The translations under genes were made by a program, and so were the position numbers. The notes under the pieces were generated by a model. It was not told where the DNA came from. It did no database searches and saw only the letters and a list, made by a program, of their open reading frames with translations. A DNA stretch of 40,136 nt from Nocardioides sp. (GTDB taxonomy: Bacteria > Actinomycetota > Actinomycetes > Propionibacteriales > Nocardioidaceae): positions 1-40,136 of the forward strand of contig JAUYLL010000016.1 in assembly GCA_030698375.1 (NCBI GenBank). The letters run 5' to 3'. Positions 39,706-40,136 of this stretch are shown here, in pieces (positions within the stretch are counted from its first letter, which is position 1; each line of letters opens with the position of its first letter).

Positions 39706-40136
39706 CTACGACTCGACCGGCTCGAGCAGGTGGCGTGGGAGGGCGGGGTTGCCGTGCCGGTCGAGCCACTCGTAGAGGGGTCGGCCGTCGGTGTCCCAGC
39801 CGTCGCGGCGATACGTCCAACCGGTCCAGGTCTTCAACCGATGGTGCCGTCGGCACAGCGCGGCAAGGTTGTCGGGTCGCGTCTGGCCCGGCGGGCCACC
39901 CTCGACGTAGGGCTCGATGTGGTCGAGGTCTGCGGACCTGGCGTCGCGGGTGCAGTCGGGGAACACGCAGGTGCGGTCGCGCAGGACGACCAGCTCGCGC
40001 ATCCACTCCGGCGGCAGCCGGCCGTCCACACCATCGGTGCGGGCCGTCTCGAGCACGGGCCTCAGGGTGATGCCATCGCGGGCGATCCCGCCAGGTCGGG
40101 TCAGCCATTCACCGAGCAGGTCGAGGGTGGCGGGCC
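39706..40136 (-). CDS. HNH endonuclease domain protein, probable DUF222 type (5' end outside window)
   Basis: The frame is open from the right edge to a TAG at 39706-39708. About 142 codons are visible. The HNH module has CVFPDCTRDARSADLDHIEP, PDNLAALCRRHHRLKTWTGW and a basic C-terminus (HGNPALPRHLLEPVES). This is the C-terminal part of the common actinobacterial DUF222-HNH proteins; the DUF222 domain would lie outside the window. The cysteines CVFPDC and CRRHH probably hold zinc. Its biological role is unclear: such genes are multicopy and are often dispersed. Confidence 0.85.
   Translation of the reverse strand, partial: PATLDLLGEWLTRPGGIARDGITLRPVLETARTDGVDGRLPPEWMRELVVLRDRTCVFPDCTRDARSADLDHIEPYVEGGPPGQTRPDNLAALCRRHHRLKTWTGWTYRRDGWDTDGRPLYEWLDRHGNPALPRHLLEPVES

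Overview
The window is high-GC actinobacterial chromosome, most like Nocardioides or a relative. The grounds are GTG-rich starts, many leaderless -10 boxes placed 6-7 nt before the start codon, and a right half that follows the conserved actinobacterial block ino1 - padR - PBP1 - GT87 - rpsF - ssb - rpsR - rplI - dnaB. That block is also known from Mycobacterium tuberculosis (Rv0046c-Rv0058). No tRNA, rRNA, CRISPR array, transposase or integrase was seen. The species assignment is inference from family resemblance.

Left part (1-12.7 kb). An isoprenoid group comes first: a geranylgeranyl-reductase-type flavoprotein open at the left edge, a coupled UbiA prenyltransferase, and a divergent idi. 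A phosphotransferase/NTF2-like pair follows with a divergent TetR, then a secreted HNH nuclease with an in-frame stop before its last residues, a VOC protein, a voltage-sensor-like membrane protein without a visible pore, and a 31-residue membrane peptide. Next is a tightly overlapping redox operon (PPOX/F420-type protein, FAD monooxygenase, GntR, DUF3500). It diverges across a CRP/GlxR-like palindrome from a two-gene 2-oxoacid dehydrogenase E1 operon (beta then alpha).

Accessory part (about 12.7-22.6 kb). By eye, base composition is less GC-rich and the genes are patchily distributed types: an alpha/beta hydrolase, a class II glutamine amidotransferase, a frameshifted membrane protein, an excisionase-like HTH, a secreted protein, DUF6653, an Mrr-type restriction endonuclease, an NYN-domain ribonuclease, two structured small RNAs, and small proteins including DUF5063. 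Four full or partial copies of one intergenic palindromic repeat (14.7, 17.3, 21.0 and 22.5 kb, all in the same orientation) divide this part into modules. The module between the second and third copies holds the Mrr nuclease, the NYN protein and two tandem ~90-nt RNAs. Each RNA has its own promoter-like sequence and a terminator-like hairpin, and the pair show compensatory base-pair changes. This is the best candidate in the window for an undescribed system, possibly RNA-linked defence.

Right part (22.6-40.1 kb). dnaB is interrupted in its Walker A motif by a 164-residue intein with the class 3 (W-C-T) signature. Upstream lies a MATE exporter preceded by a 26-bp perfect palindrome, two overlapping membrane-protein genes and a secreted protein that ends at a strong bidirectional terminator. 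Then come rplI, rpsR, ssb and rpsF; an endonuclease IV; a FemAB-type aminoacyltransferase with an alanine-racemase-family gene; a GT87 glycosyltransferase downstream of a bifunctional PBP; the padR-ino1 operon; and an HNH (DUF222-type) protein open at the right edge. Many of the right-hand genes serve replication, translation and envelope building.
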